Notes: a model not told the origin generated them from the letters alone. A DNA stretch of 64,000 bases from Roseateles sp. SL47 (GCF_026625885.1 NZ_CP113068.1:1240001-1304000); one strand, 5' to 3'; positions 1-8,007 are shown, counted from the first letter of the stretch. Numbers and translations are program-made.

Positions 1-201
1 ATCTCCAAACCATCGCACCACCGCCAGGTCCAGCCCCAGCCCGTCCCAGGCCAGCACCGCCAGCAGCCCCAGCAGCACCGTCCAGGTGCCGCCCGAGAGT
101 CGCGGGAGCCACCGGGGGCCCGCCAGCGTGGTGGTGGCCGCATGCAGGGAGGGGGAGGTCGCGGTTGGGTCCGACAATTCGGTCAGGAGGATCGGCTTCA
201 T
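1..201 (-). CDS. N-terminus of a PAP2-family membrane phosphatase (partial)
   Basis: The minus strand is open from an ATG at 201 to the window edge, giving the first 67 residues of a longer protein. After about 35 polar residues comes one hydrophobic segment (WTVLLGLLAVLAW), followed by 'DGLGLDLAVVRWFGD'. That pattern resembles the N-terminus of PAP2/lipid A phosphatase-like membrane proteins, in which a first helix is followed by a 'D...V.RWFG' stretch. The catalytic motifs lie outside the window, so the family call is an inference from the N-terminus only. It is divergent from the response regulator at 410, which makes regulation by that two-component system plausible. Confidence 0.5.
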   Translation of the reverse strand, partial: MKPILLTELSDPTATSPSLHAATTTLAGPRWLPRLSGGTWTVLLGLLAVLAWDGLGLDLAVVRWFGD

Positions 202-409
202 GGCGACATGAGTGGGCGCGTCCCCGCTGAAGCGTTCCTGAAGTGAACCTGAAGTCTTGCTGAAGCTGGCCCCCGTTCCGGGGGAAGCGGCCATTGCCGT
301 GACATCCGCATGGGGCCGATTCGCCGGTCGGACAGGACGGTGGCGCCAGCCTGTTATCGTTTCACCCGAACCGACCGAATCCGATCCGCCCGCGCCCATA
401 CCTGCCACG

Positions 410-1063
410 ATGCGACTGCTCCTGCTCGAAGATGACGAACTGCTGGGCAGTGGCCTGCGTGATTTCCTGGTCTCCGAAGGCCATGAGGTCACCTGGGCCA
501 CCCGGCTCTCGGACCTGCTGCCCCGTCAGTACGAGGATGCGGAGGCGCTCTTGGTGGACTGGCAACTGCCGGACGGCTCGGGCCTGGACTGGTTGCGGTC
601 GCTTCGCCAGCGCGGCGTCGCCACCCCGGCCCTGATGCTCACGGCCCGGGACCTGCTCGCCGACCGGCTGCAGGGCCTGGACAGCGGCGCCGATGACTAT
701 CTGGTCAAGCCCTTTGCGCCGGAGGAACTGGCGGCCCGCTTGCGGGCGGTCAGCCGCCGCCACATGGGGGCCAGCAGTTCCCAGCGCCAATATGGTGACG
801 TCTGGCTGGACCTGGCCGCCAAGCGGGCACGGCGCGACGGCCTGCCGGTGGAACTCACCGCCCGCGAATGGGCCGTACTGGAAGCCCTGGCCCAGCGGGC
901 CGGGCGGCTCTACCCCAAACATGAGCTGGAACTGCGCGTGCTCGGCAACGACGCGGAAGTGCAGAGCAATGCCCTGGAAGTGCATGTGTCCAGCCTGCGT
1001 CGCAAGCTGGGCCGCAACCTGATCGAAACGGTACGCGGCATGGGCTACCGGTTGGGCGCATGA
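410..1063 (+). CDS. OmpR/PhoB-family response regulator
   Basis: The 217-residue protein has a receiver domain (about residues 1-115) and a winged-helix DNA-binding domain (about 125-217). The receiver shows the acidic pair 'EDD' at 7-9, the phospho-acceptor Asp50 in 'LLVDWQLPDG' and the conserved Lys in 'YLVKPF'. The C-terminal domain ends in the typical 'ETVRGMGYRLGA'. An upstream extension to 257 is open, but the receiver begins exactly at the ATG at 410, so that start was chosen. The stop overlaps the start of the downstream kinase gene by 4 nt (ATGA), so the pair is translationally coupled. The sequence is of the QseB/PmrA/TctD kind; the signal it answers to cannot be read. The divergent PAP2-like phosphatase gene may be a target. 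Confidence 0.93.
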   Translation: MRLLLLEDDELLGSGLRDFLVSEGHEVTWATRLSDLLPRQYEDAEALLVDWQLPDGSGLDWLRSLRQRGVATPALMLTARDLLADRLQGLDSGADDYLVKPFAPEELAARLRAVSRRHMGASSSQRQYGDVWLDLAAKRARRDGLPVELTAREWAVLEALAQRAGRLYPKHELELRVLGNDAEVQSNALEVHVSSLRRKLGRNLIETVRGMGYRLGA

Positions 1064-2370
1064 GCACCGCGCCGGCCCGCAAACCGTCGATCGCCGGCCG
1101 TCTGGCGCGCCAGCTGCTGCTGATTTCCGTCTTCTGGGCGCTGGTGGCCGGGGTGTCGGTCTGGGTGGTGGTGCAGGAGGAGGTGGACGAGCTGCTGGAC
1201 GAAACGCTGCAGGCCTCGTCCCAGGTGCTGGGCCAGTTGCTGCGCCAGAGCAATGCGCTGCTGACTTCGGAGGTGGCCGACTCTGATGACCTGAGTACCC
1301 ACTTCGCCTGGCAGCTTGTGTCCGCCGAGGGTGAACTGCTGCATCGCTCGCCACTGGCCCCCACCAAGGCCTGGCAGTTGCCCCCCGGTTTCAGCGACTG
1401 GAAGGACGACGGCAGTGATGGGGATGACTGGCGTGTGCATGTCCGCCCCCTCAAATCCGCCGCTGGCTCGGCCTGGCTGATGGTGGCCCAGACCACGGCG
1501 GAGCGGCGCGAGGTGCGCTCCCGCGTCGGCATGGCCAGCGCCTTGTCTGCCCTGCTGGTGGGCAGCCTGTGCATGATCTGGCTGAACCGGCGCGCCCGTC
1601 AGGAGCTGGAGCCGTTGGCCCGCCTGAGCGAGGCCCTGGGGCAGTACGACCCGCTGGACAGCCGCCAGAGCCTGCCGGAGCAGTCCCGGCGGGAGCTGGG
1701 CGACATCCGCTCCGCCGTGCTGGACCTGGGCCAGCGCCTGGCCCAGCGGGTGGCCAATGAACGGGCCTTCAGCGCGCATGCGGCGCATGCCTTGCGCACG
1801 CCGCTGGCCGGCATGGACACCCAGCTGGCCATGGCCCTGCGGGAAGCGCCGGAAGCCCAGCGTGAGCGCCTGCAGCGCACCCGCGAGGCGGCCGACCGTC
1901 TGCGCCGGGTGGTGACGGCGCTGCTGACCTTGTTCCGCAGCGGCATGAGCCTGCAGTGGCAGGCGCTGGATCTGGCCGCGCTGATGGACCACCTGCCGCT
2001 GCCCCAGCAACTGGAACTGGATCTGCCGGCCGAACCCTGGGTGCAGGGAGACCCGGATCTGCTGGCGGCCGCCCTGATCAATCTGCTGGACAACGCCTGG
2101 CGCCACCGCGCCACCCGTCTGCAGTTGCGGTTGCGGGAGGTGCCCGGTGGCGGCACGGTGATCGAGCTGGAGGACAACGGCAGTGGCGTGCCCGAGTGGC
2201 GCCGCGAAGATCTCAATGACGCGCTGGAGCGCCAGCAATACGAAGGCCGCATGGGCCTGGGCCTGATGATGGCGGATCTGGTCGCCCGCGCCCATGGCGG
2301 TGATCTGCGCCTGCTGCCGGTGGCCCAGGGATTTGCCGTGGCCCTGCGCCTGGGGCCCCCGCCCCCGTAG
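1060..2370 (+). CDS. Sensor histidine kinase, partner of the preceding regulator
   Basis: A 436-residue membrane kinase. The first transmembrane helix is at about 20-40 ('LLLISVFWALVAGVSVWVVV'). A periplasmic sensor region of about 110 residues and a second helix near 160-178 follow. The H-box 'SAHAAHALRTPLAGM' holds the phosphorylated His. The ATPase domain has the N-box 'LINLLDNAWRH', the G1 box 'DNGSGVPEW' and the G2 box 'GLGLMMADLVARAHGG'. The F-box area between G1 and G2 is short. Architecture and length fit QseC/PmrB/TctE-like kinases. It is coupled to the response regulator by an ATGA overlap, which makes them a cognate pair. Confidence 0.92.
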   Translation: MSTAPARKPSIAGRLARQLLLISVFWALVAGVSVWVVVQEEVDELLDETLQASSQVLGQLLRQSNALLTSEVADSDDLSTHFAWQLVSAEGELLHRSPLAPTKAWQLPPGFSDWKDDGSDGDDWRVHVRPLKSAAGSAWLMVAQTTAERREVRSRVGMASALSALLVGSLCMIWLNRRARQELEPLARLSEALGQYDPLDSRQSLPEQSRRELGDIRSAVLDLGQRLAQRVANERAFSAHAAHALRTPLAGMDTQLAMALREAPEAQRERLQRTREAADRLRRVVTALLTLFRSGMSLQWQALDLAALMDHLPLPQQLELDLPAEPWVQGDPDLLAAALINLLDNAWRHRATRLQLRLREVPGGGTVIELEDNGSGVPEWRREDLNDALERQQYEGRMGLGLMMADLVARAHGGDLRLLPVAQGFAVALRLGPPPP

Positions 2371-2443
2371 CCCGTAGCCCGGGGCCCCTGGCCGCCGTCG
2401 CCCCGATCCCTCCCCATCCCGCCGCAGCTACACTGCCGCCTGT

Positions 2444-3433
2444 ATGACGACGCAAGCTGTTCTCACCCATTCCCGCGCCCTTGAAGTGGCGCGCCAGGCT
2501 CTCAAGGTCGAATCCGATGCGCTGCTGGCGCTGGGCCCTCGCCTGGGAGAATCGTTTGAACAGGTGGTGCAGCTCATCCTGTCCAGCAGCGGCCGGGTGG
2601 CGGTGATGGGCATGGGCAAGAGCGGCCATGTGGGGCGCAAGATCGCCGCCACCCTGTCGTCCACCGGCACCCCTTCCCTTTTTGTGCATCCGGCCGAAGC
2701 CAGTCATGGCGACCTCGGCATGGTCACGCCGGCGGACATCGTGCTGGCCCTGTCCAATTCCGGCGAGAGCGATGAGCTCAACGCCATCATCCCGACGCTC
2801 AAGCGCCAGGGCGTCAAGCTGATTGCCATGACGGGCCGCCCGGAGTCCTCCCTGGCCCGGCATGCGGACCATGTGCTGGATTCCCGGGTGGACCAGGAAG
2901 CCTGCCCGCTGAACCTGGCCCCCACGGCCAGCACCACCGCGCAGATCGCCCTGGGTGATGCGCTGGCAGTGGCCCTGCTGGACGCTCGCGGCTTCCGCGC
3001 AGAAGACTTTGCCCGTTCCCATCCCGGCGGCGCCCTGGGCCGCAAGCTGCTGACCCATGTCCGCGACCTGATGCGCAGTGGCGACGCCCTGCCCCGGGTC
3101 AAGGCCGACCTGAGCCTGCTGGAGATGATGCGGGTGATGTCGGCCAAGGGCCTGGGCTGCGCCATCCTGGTGGACGACCAGGACCGGGCGGCCGGCATCT
3201 TCACCGACGGCGACCTGCGCCGCCTGATCGAACGCGGCGCGGACCTGCGGGGCCTGACGGCCCGTGAAGTGATGCACAACAGCCCCCGCACCGTGTCGGC
3301 CGATGCGCTGGCGGTGGAAGCGGCCGACCTGATGGAGTCCGCCCGCATCACCCTGGTGCTGGCGGTCGACGACGACCAGCGCCTGCTGGGCGCCATCAGC
3401 ATCAATGATCTGATGCGCGCGAAGGTGATCTGA
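2444..3433 (+). CDS. kdsD: Arabinose-5-phosphate isomerase (KDO synthesis)
   Basis: This enzyme interconverts D-ribulose 5-phosphate and D-arabinose 5-phosphate, the first step toward KDO of the LPS inner core. The 329-residue protein is the usual length. An N-terminal SIS domain (about 40-175) carries 'MGMGKSGHVGRK', 'SNSGESDEL' and the family signature 'HPGGALG'. Two CBS domains follow (about 205-265 and 270-329, with 'GIFTDGDLRR' and 'GAISINDLM'). A TACACT element at 2429-2434 is a candidate -10 box only nine bases before the ATG, so the transcript may be almost leaderless. The stop overlaps the ATG of kdsC (TGATG), and kdsD-kdsC-lptC form a tight operon. Confidence 0.95.
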   Translation: MTTQAVLTHSRALEVARQALKVESDALLALGPRLGESFEQVVQLILSSSGRVAVMGMGKSGHVGRKIAATLSSTGTPSLFVHPAEASHGDLGMVTPADIVLALSNSGESDELNAIIPTLKRQGVKLIAMTGRPESSLARHADHVLDSRVDQEACPLNLAPTASTTAQIALGDALAVALLDARGFRAEDFARSHPGGALGRKLLTHVRDLMRSGDALPRVKADLSLLEMMRVMSAKGLGCAILVDDQDRAAGIFTDGDLRRLIERGADLRGLTAREVMHNSPRTVSADALAVEAADLMESARITLVLAVDDDQRLLGAISINDLMRAKVI

Positions 3434-4029
3434 TGACGGTGGTGCGAGAACTCCGGCCCGCGCTCCAGTTTGCGCCCGAGCTGCTGCTGCAGGCGCAGGG
3501 CCCGGCCACCGGCCTCAAGGCCGCCATTTTTGATGTGGACGGGGTGCTTACCGATGGCCGCATCTACATCAGTGAACGCGGCGAGGATTTCAAGGCCTTC
3601 TCCACGCTGGACGGCCACGGCCTGAAGCTGCTGGCGCAGGGCGGCATTCTGCCGATCGTGGTGACCGGCCGGGATTCCCCGGCGGTGCGGCGCCGGGTGG
3701 CGGATCTGGGGCTGACACATGCGGTCTACGGTGCCAAGGACAAGCTGGCCGCCGCCCAACCCGTGCTGGACTCGCTGGGCGTGCGCTGGGACGAAGTGGC
3801 GGTCATCGGTGATGACTGGCCCGACCTGCCGCTGATGGTGCGGGCCGGCTTTGCCTGCGCACCCGCCCAGGCCCACGCCGAAACCAAGGCGGCAGCCCAT
3901 TACGTGACCCAGGCGCAAGGCGGCCATGGCGCCGCCCGCGAGTTCTGTGACCTGCTGCTGATGGCGGCTGGCCAGTACGCCCGGTTGCTGCACGGCCATC
4001 TGGACACCCTGGACGGGGGCGCACACTGA
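3433..4029 (+). CDS. kdsC: 3-deoxy-D-manno-octulosonate 8-phosphate phosphatase
   Basis: A C0-type HAD phosphatase of 198 residues that removes the phosphate from KDO 8-phosphate. HAD motif I is 'AIFDVDGVLTDGRIY', with the nucleophile Asp and the second Asp of DxD. Motif II is the Thr in 'IVVTGRDSPAV'. Motif III and the metal-binding acidic pair are in 'VAVIGDDWPDLPLM'. The N-terminus has about 28 extra residues before motif I, which is common in this family. It overlaps kdsD by one base and lptC by one base (TGATG at both junctions), so the three products are made in coordination for LPS assembly. Confidence 0.95.
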   Translation: MTVVRELRPALQFAPELLLQAQGPATGLKAAIFDVDGVLTDGRIYISERGEDFKAFSTLDGHGLKLLAQGGILPIVVTGRDSPAVRRRVADLGLTHAVYGAKDKLAAAQPVLDSLGVRWDEVAVIGDDWPDLPLMVRAGFACAPAQAHAETKAAAHYVTQAQGGHGAAREFCDLLLMAAGQYARLLHGHLDTLDGGAH

Positions 4030-4775
4030 TGGCGGCTCTGGCTCCGCCGCCCGTGGGACCCCGTCGCCGGGTGCAACCCCTGCTGTGGCGTCTGCAATCC
4101 TTCCTGGCCAGCTATGTGCCACTGCTGCTGATGGCCGCCCTGGCGGGCTTCACCTGGTGGCTGATCAAGAGCACGCCGCAGCTGGAAGCCCCGCGCGAGA
4201 AGGCCGCACCCCGGCATGTGCCGGACTACCGCATGCAGGGCTTTGAGCTGGAGCGCTTCAGCAGCGATGGCCGGCTGCTGGCCCGCATCCTCGGGCATGA
4301 GTTGCGCCACTATCCGGACAACGACACCATCGAAATCGACCAGCCCGAACTGCGCGCCTATGGTGACAAGGGTGAGCTGCTGATTGCCCAGGCCAAGCGG
4401 GGCCTGTCCAACGGCGACGGCAGTGAAGTGCAGTTGCTGGGCGATGTGAAACTGCACCGATATCCCTCCGGCGACCCCGCTGCGGTGACCGATCTGGAGC
4501 TGTATGGGGAGTTCCTGCATGTCTTCGTGCCGGAGCAGAAGATGCGTTCCCACCTGCCCGCGCGGGTGGTGGGCCTGGGCGGTGAGATGCAGGTGCGCAG
4601 CTTTGAATACAGCAATCTCAGCGGCTTGCTGACCTTCAGTGGCGGAGGCAAGGCGCAGTTCAGCGCACAACCGGCCGGTGCCCCTGCCGCGCCCGCAGCC
4701 CCCCCCGCCTCGACTCCAGCTTCCAGTGGCGCAGCGGCTTCCAGCCCCTCGGCTGCCGTCAAAACCCGTCGCTGA
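4029..4775 (+). CDS. lptC: LPS export protein LptC
   Basis: LptC is the single-pass inner-membrane partner of LptBFG that hands lipopolysaccharide to LptA. The 248-residue sequence has one N-terminal membrane helix ('YVPLLLMAALAGFTWWLIKS', about 33-52) and a periplasmic domain beginning at the typical 'HVPDYRMQGFELERFS'. The last 35 residues are an Ala/Pro/Ser tail, unusual for LptC and probably disordered. Its position after kdsC is canonical. In many betaproteobacteria lptA and lptB follow, but here the next gene is a short-chain dehydrogenase. Neither lptA nor lptB is in the window. Confidence 0.88.
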   Translation: MAALAPPPVGPRRRVQPLLWRLQSFLASYVPLLLMAALAGFTWWLIKSTPQLEAPREKAAPRHVPDYRMQGFELERFSSDGRLLARILGHELRHYPDNDTIEIDQPELRAYGDKGELLIAQAKRGLSNGDGSEVQLLGDVKLHRYPSGDPAAVTDLELYGEFLHVFVPEQKMRSHLPARVVGLGGEMQVRSFEYSNLSGLLTFSGGGKAQFSAQPAGAPAAPAAPPASTPASSGAAASSPSAAVKTRR

Positions 4776-4803
4776 CCTTCCGGCCCTGAGCTCAGGGATT
4801 CAC

Positions 4804-5577
4804 ATGCCACGTCTTGTCTACATCACCGGTGCTTCCAGCGGCATCGGCCAGGCGCTTGCGCTGCAGTACTACCAACAGGGATGGTCACTGGCCCTGGTGG
4901 CGCGCCGCGTGGAGGAACTGACCGCCTGGGCGCAGGCCCAGCAGCTGGATCCTGCCCGTTGGCGGGTGTACCGCGCGGATGTGAGCGACATCGCCGACAT
5001 CACCGCCACCGGCCACCGTTGCATCGCCGAGCAGGGCCTGCCCGACGTCGTGATTGCCAACGCCGGCATCAGCATCGGTGTGGACACCGCCATCGAAGCG
5101 GATCTGGCGGTGATGCAGCGCATCTATGCCACCAACAACATCGGCATGGCGGCCACCTTCCAGCCCTTCCTCACGCCGATGCGTCAGCGGCGTAGCGGGA
5201 CCCTGGTGGGCATTGCCAGCGTCGCGGGGGTGCGGGGCCTGCCCGGGCATGGCGCCTATTGCTCCAGCAAGGCGGCGGTGTTTGCCTACTGCGAAAGCCT
5301 GCGGGGGGAGTGCCGGCCGGACGGGGTGCAGGTCGTCACCATCGCGCCGGGTTATATCGACACGCCGCTGACCCGCAAGAACCGCTACCGCATGCCTTTC
5401 CTGATGCAGCCCGAAGCCTTTGCACAGCGGGCTTTTGATGCCATCCAGCGCGGTGCGCGGGTGCGCTTCATTCCCTGGCAGATGGGCGTGGTCGCCCGTG
5501 TGATGCATGTGCTGCCGGGGGCCGTGTTGGACCGCCTGCTCGCCGGCCGTCCGCGCAAGCACCGAGAGAGCGAATAA
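4804..5577 (+). CDS. Short-chain dehydrogenase/reductase (SDR)
   Basis: A 257-residue classical SDR with the Rossmann NAD(P)-binding motif 'TGASSGIG' at residues 8-15. The 'NAG' motif is in 'VIANAGISIG', the catalytic Ser in 'GIASVAGVRG', and the YxxxK pair in 'AYCSSKAAV'. The end ('QMGVVARVMHVLPGAVLDRLLAG') is hydrophobic and basic, as in SDRs that associate with membranes. The ATG at 4804 was chosen because the Rossmann fold starts right behind it and a weak Shine-Dalgarno (caggga) precedes it; an upstream extension runs into the lptC tail frame. Its substrate is unknown. It lies 28 nt behind lptC on the same strand and is the last gene before a terminator. Confidence 0.88.
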   Translation: MPRLVYITGASSGIGQALALQYYQQGWSLALVARRVEELTAWAQAQQLDPARWRVYRADVSDIADITATGHRCIAEQGLPDVVIANAGISIGVDTAIEADLAVMQRIYATNNIGMAATFQPFLTPMRQRRSGTLVGIASVAGVRGLPGHGAYCSSKAAVFAYCESLRGECRPDGVQVVTIAPGYIDTPLTRKNRYRMPFLMQPEAFAQRAFDAIQRGARVRFIPWQMGVVARVMHVLPGAVLDRLLAGRPRKHRESE

Positions 5578-5606
5578 GGCCTGGACACCCGTCCCGGCGA
5601 GACAGT

Positions 5607-5635
5607 AAAAAAGGCACTCCGAGGAGTGCCTTTTT
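5607..5635. terminator. Bidirectional rho-independent terminator
   Basis: The 7-bp perfect stem GGCACTC/GAGTGCC with a CGAG loop is flanked by an A-run on the left and a T-run on the right, so it can work on both strands. It sits between the SDR gene (plus) and the RNA-binding protein gene (minus), which converge here. Confidence 0.9.
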
Positions 5636-5669
5636 GCTGGAGGGCCGAAGCCCTTCCGGATCCTGTGGA

Positions 5670-6176
5670 TCAGTAGCCGCCGCTGCCGCCACCGTAGCCG
5701 CCACGGCTACCGCCGCCGCCGCCACCGCCGTAGCCGCCGCCACCGCCGTAGCTGCCACGGCCACCGCTGCCGCCGCCACCACCGTAGCCGCCGCGGCCAC
5801 CGCCGCCACCACCACCGTAGCCGCCGCCACCGCCGCCGCCGCCGAAGCCGCCACGGCTACCGCCGCCGCCGCCACCGAAGCCGCCACGGCTGCCGCCGCC
5901 GCCGCCGCCGAAGCCGCCCGGACGCTCTTCGCGCGGACGAGCCACATTCACCACCACGGCGCGGCCGTCGATGGCTTGACCGTTCATGCCGTTGATGGCG
6001 GTTTGCGCCTCGGCATCAGAGGCCATTTCCACAAAGCCGAAGCCCTTGGAACGACCGGTCTCGCGGTCCATCATGACCTTCGCAGACGTGACGGTACCAA
6101 ATTGCGAGAATGCCTCCTGGAGCGTCTCATCTCGCACGCTGTAAGCGAGGTTGCCCACGTATAGCTTGTTTCCCAT
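5670..6176 (-). CDS. Glycine-rich RRM RNA-binding protein
   Basis: A 168-residue protein with one RRM domain (residues 1-82) followed by an almost pure Gly tail with interspersed Ser, Arg, Tyr and Phe. RNP2 is 'KLYVGNLAYS' and RNP1 is 'SKGFGFVEM'. The tail contains repeated SRGGF-GGGGGG blocks that look like internal duplications. Such proteins occur in cyanobacteria and many Burkholderiales and are often cold- or stress-induced RNA chaperones; a specific role cannot be read. The start is well supported because the RRM begins at residue 4. An upstream region of about 85 nt between the candidate promoter and the ATG gives room for a regulated leader. Confidence 0.93.
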   Translation of the reverse strand: MGNKLYVGNLAYSVRDETLQEAFSQFGTVTSAKVMMDRETGRSKGFGFVEMASDAEAQTAINGMNGQAIDGRAVVVNVARPREERPGGFGGGGGGSRGGFGGGGGGSRGGFGGGGGGGGYGGGGGGGRGGYGGGGGSGGRGSYGGGGGYGGGGGGGSRGGYGGGSGGY

Positions 6177-6267
6177 GGGGAAGCCCTTTCAAAAACCAAA
6201 TAACCCAATGTGCTGCTTCAACCCATCGTGAACCACTCATACGAAGGCGCTGCATTCAGGCCGTCTG

Positions 6268-6297
6268 ATTATGTGTGACAGGATTGGCGATTCGCAA
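6268..6297 (-). promoter_or_regulatory. Candidate sigma70 promoter for the RNA-binding protein gene
   Basis: On the minus strand TTGCGA (6297-6292) and CATAAT (6273-6268) are separated by 18 bases. Transcription would start near 6261, leaving a leader of about 85 nt. This is pattern matching only. Confidence 0.35.
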
Positions 6298-6487
6298 CGC
6301 GTCAACCGTGATGTTGTTTTTCGGCTTCTGCGAACAAACCCCGAGCAGGCGCCAAGAACACCCAACCTTCTCTTTGACGAAGTTTTAACACGGCAAGCGG
6401 GGTTCCCGATTGGCCGGTTTTTGCAACCAAGTTTCCACAGTACGTCGGTTTCAACACGATTTGTCACCGTTTGGAGGGGCAGCAGCC

Positions 6488-7255
6488 GTGATTCGCATCA
6501 TTTCTTTGGTCCCATCGGTCACCGAACTGCTGTTTTCACTGGGGCTGGGACCGTGGGTGGTGGGGCGCACCGGCTTTTGTATTCATCCCCCTAAAGGGGT
6601 GGATGGAATTCCAAAGGTGGGGGGCACCAAAGACCTGAATCTGCAGAAGATCCGGCAGTTGGGCCCCAGCCATGTTGTCGTCAATGTTGATGAAAATCGT
6701 CTGGAGGACGTCGCCGCGCTGCGACAGATGGGGGCCGAGGTGATCGTCACCCATCCGTGCGCACCGGAGGACAACCTGCAGTTGCTGCAGCAAATGATGG
6801 AGCATTTTGCGCAGGAGGTGCCTGCGGTGCGAACACAGGCCGCCCACCTGTTGCGGCGGCTGCATGAGGCACTGGGCGAATGTCGTTCCAGGGCATGGCC
6901 AACGCGGCGGGTGCTCTACCTCATCTGGCGCGACCCCTGGATGACGGTGGCGCGGGACACCTACATTTCACGCATGCTGGCAGAGGTCGGCTGGTGGACC
7001 TGGCCGCCGGTGGACGGGGGTGAGGCCGGCGCCGCCCGATACCCGGCATTGGCGGGAGATGAGCCCTGGCTGAAAGACATGGATGAATTGCTCTTGAGTT
7101 CCGAACCCTATCGTTTTGGCCCGCAGCATCTGGATCTGGCCCAGGCCTTGAGCCCGCACGCGCGGGTGCGCCTGGTCGACGGCGAATTGCTCAGCTGGTA
7201 CGGGCCGCGTGCGGCGGATGGCCTGGACTACCTGCGAGGCTTGGCCCTGTCATGA
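6488..7255 (+). CDS. BtuF/TroA-like helical-backbone metal-receptor protein
   Basis: A 255-residue protein that matches cobalamin/metal-binding 'helical backbone' receptors of the BtuF type: 'RIISLVPSVTELLFSLGLG' at the N-terminus, 'VVGRTGFCIHP', then 'VGGTKDLNLQKIRQLGPSHVVVN'. The GTG at 6488 is chosen because GGAGGGG lies 8 bases upstream and the conserved 'RIISLVPS' strand follows at once. No signal peptide is present and no ABC transporter genes adjoin, so it is probably cytoplasmic rather than a classical binding protein. Its stop overlaps creB by 4 nt (ATGA), so it is the first gene of a four-gene unit with creB, creC and creD. E. coli has creA in this place. Confidence 0.75.
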   Translation: MIRIISLVPSVTELLFSLGLGPWVVGRTGFCIHPPKGVDGIPKVGGTKDLNLQKIRQLGPSHVVVNVDENRLEDVAALRQMGAEVIVTHPCAPEDNLQLLQQMMEHFAQEVPAVRTQAAHLLRRLHEALGECRSRAWPTRRVLYLIWRDPWMTVARDTYISRMLAEVGWWTWPPVDGGEAGAARYPALAGDEPWLKDMDELLLSSEPYRFGPQHLDLAQALSPHARVRLVDGELLSWYGPRAADGLDYLRGLALS

Positions 7256-8001
7256 GCGCGAATGCCGCACGCCTGTTGCTGCTGGAAGATGATCCGGCGA
7301 TCGCCCAGACCGTGGAATTTGCGCTCGGCCGCGAGGGTTTCCAGATCTGCTACTGCGGCTGGCTGCATGAAGCACGCACGGCCCTGGCCCGTGGTGACCT
7401 GGACCTCGCCATCCTGGATGTGGGCCTGCCGGACGGCAATGGGTTGGACCTGTGCCGGGAGATCCGCCTTGGCCCCTTGGCCCGCCTGCCGATCCTGATG
7501 CTGAGCGCCCGCAGTGAAGAAGCCGACAAGGTGCTCGGCCTGGAACTGGGCGCAGACGACTACCTGGCCAAACCCTTCAGCCCGCGGGAGCTGGTGGCGC
7601 GGGTGCGGGCGCTGCTACGGCGCGCGTCATCGCCAGTGGAGGCGGCGGGGCCCTCGCAGGGCGGCTTTGTGGTGGAGGCGGAAGGCTCACGGGTGCGCTT
7701 CCATGGGGAGCTGCTGCCCTTGACGCGCCGCGAACTGGGCCTGCTGCTGCGCCTGCTCAAGGCGCCGCAACGCATCCATTCCCGGGAGGTGCTGCTGGAT
7801 GCGTTGCGGCGCCTTGAGCAGGCGCAGCAGCGCATCCATTCCCGGGAGGTGCTGCTGGATGCGGTCTGGGGCCTGGAGGCTGACAGCGGGGACCGCACGG
7901 TGGACACCCACATCAAGACCCTGCGCGCCAAGCTGCGTCAGGTCCGGCCGGACCTGGACCCCATCCGCACCCATCGCGGCATGGGCTACTCGCTGGAGTG
8001 A
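7252..8001 (+). CDS. creB: Response regulator CreB with an internal 20-codon duplication
   Basis: An OmpR-family regulator of 249 residues with a receiver domain ('LLEDD' at 10-14, Asp56 in 'AILDVGLPDG', Lys in 'YLAKPFSP') and a winged-helix domain ending 'IRTHRGMGYSLE'. Neighbouring creC and creD identify it as CreB. The family is about 229 residues; the extra 20 come from a 60-nt in-frame insertion in the DNA-binding domain, where 'RIHSREVLLDA' occurs twice (about residues 174-184 and 194-204), separated by 'LRRLEQAQQ'. The insertion sits between the first helix of the winged helix and the usual 'VLLDAVWG', so DNA binding may be altered or lost. The gene overlaps the BtuF-like gene by 4 nt and ends 6 nt before creC. 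Confidence 0.88.
   Translation: MSANAARLLLLEDDPAIAQTVEFALGREGFQICYCGWLHEARTALARGDLDLAILDVGLPDGNGLDLCREIRLGPLARLPILMLSARSEEADKVLGLELGADDYLAKPFSPRELVARVRALLRRASSPVEAAGPSQGGFVVEAEGSRVRFHGELLPLTRRELGLLLRLLKAPQRIHSREVLLDALRRLEQAQQRIHSREVLLDAVWGLEADSGDRTVDTHIKTLRAKLRQVRPDLDPIRTHRGMGYSLE
7743..7863. repeat. Inverted plus direct repeat inside creB (template-switch signature)
   Basis: Bases 7743-7778 are repeated as a perfect 36-bp inverted copy at 7796-7831, with a 17-base spacer. Bases 7771-7803 are also repeated directly and perfectly (33 bp) at 7831-7863, giving a 60-bp period. An inverted copy followed by a direct copy is what fold-back replication slippage leaves behind. Confidence 0.95.
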
Positions 8002-8007
8002 CGCGCG

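Noticed and set aside
362..1354. Long minus-strand frame (330 codons) opposite the response regulator
   Set aside because: Antisense shadow of a real gene in very GC-rich DNA; Pro/Arg/Gln-rich with no domain.
5634..6164. Ala-rich plus-strand frame
   Set aside because: Reverse reading of the Gly-rich tail of the RNA-binding protein.
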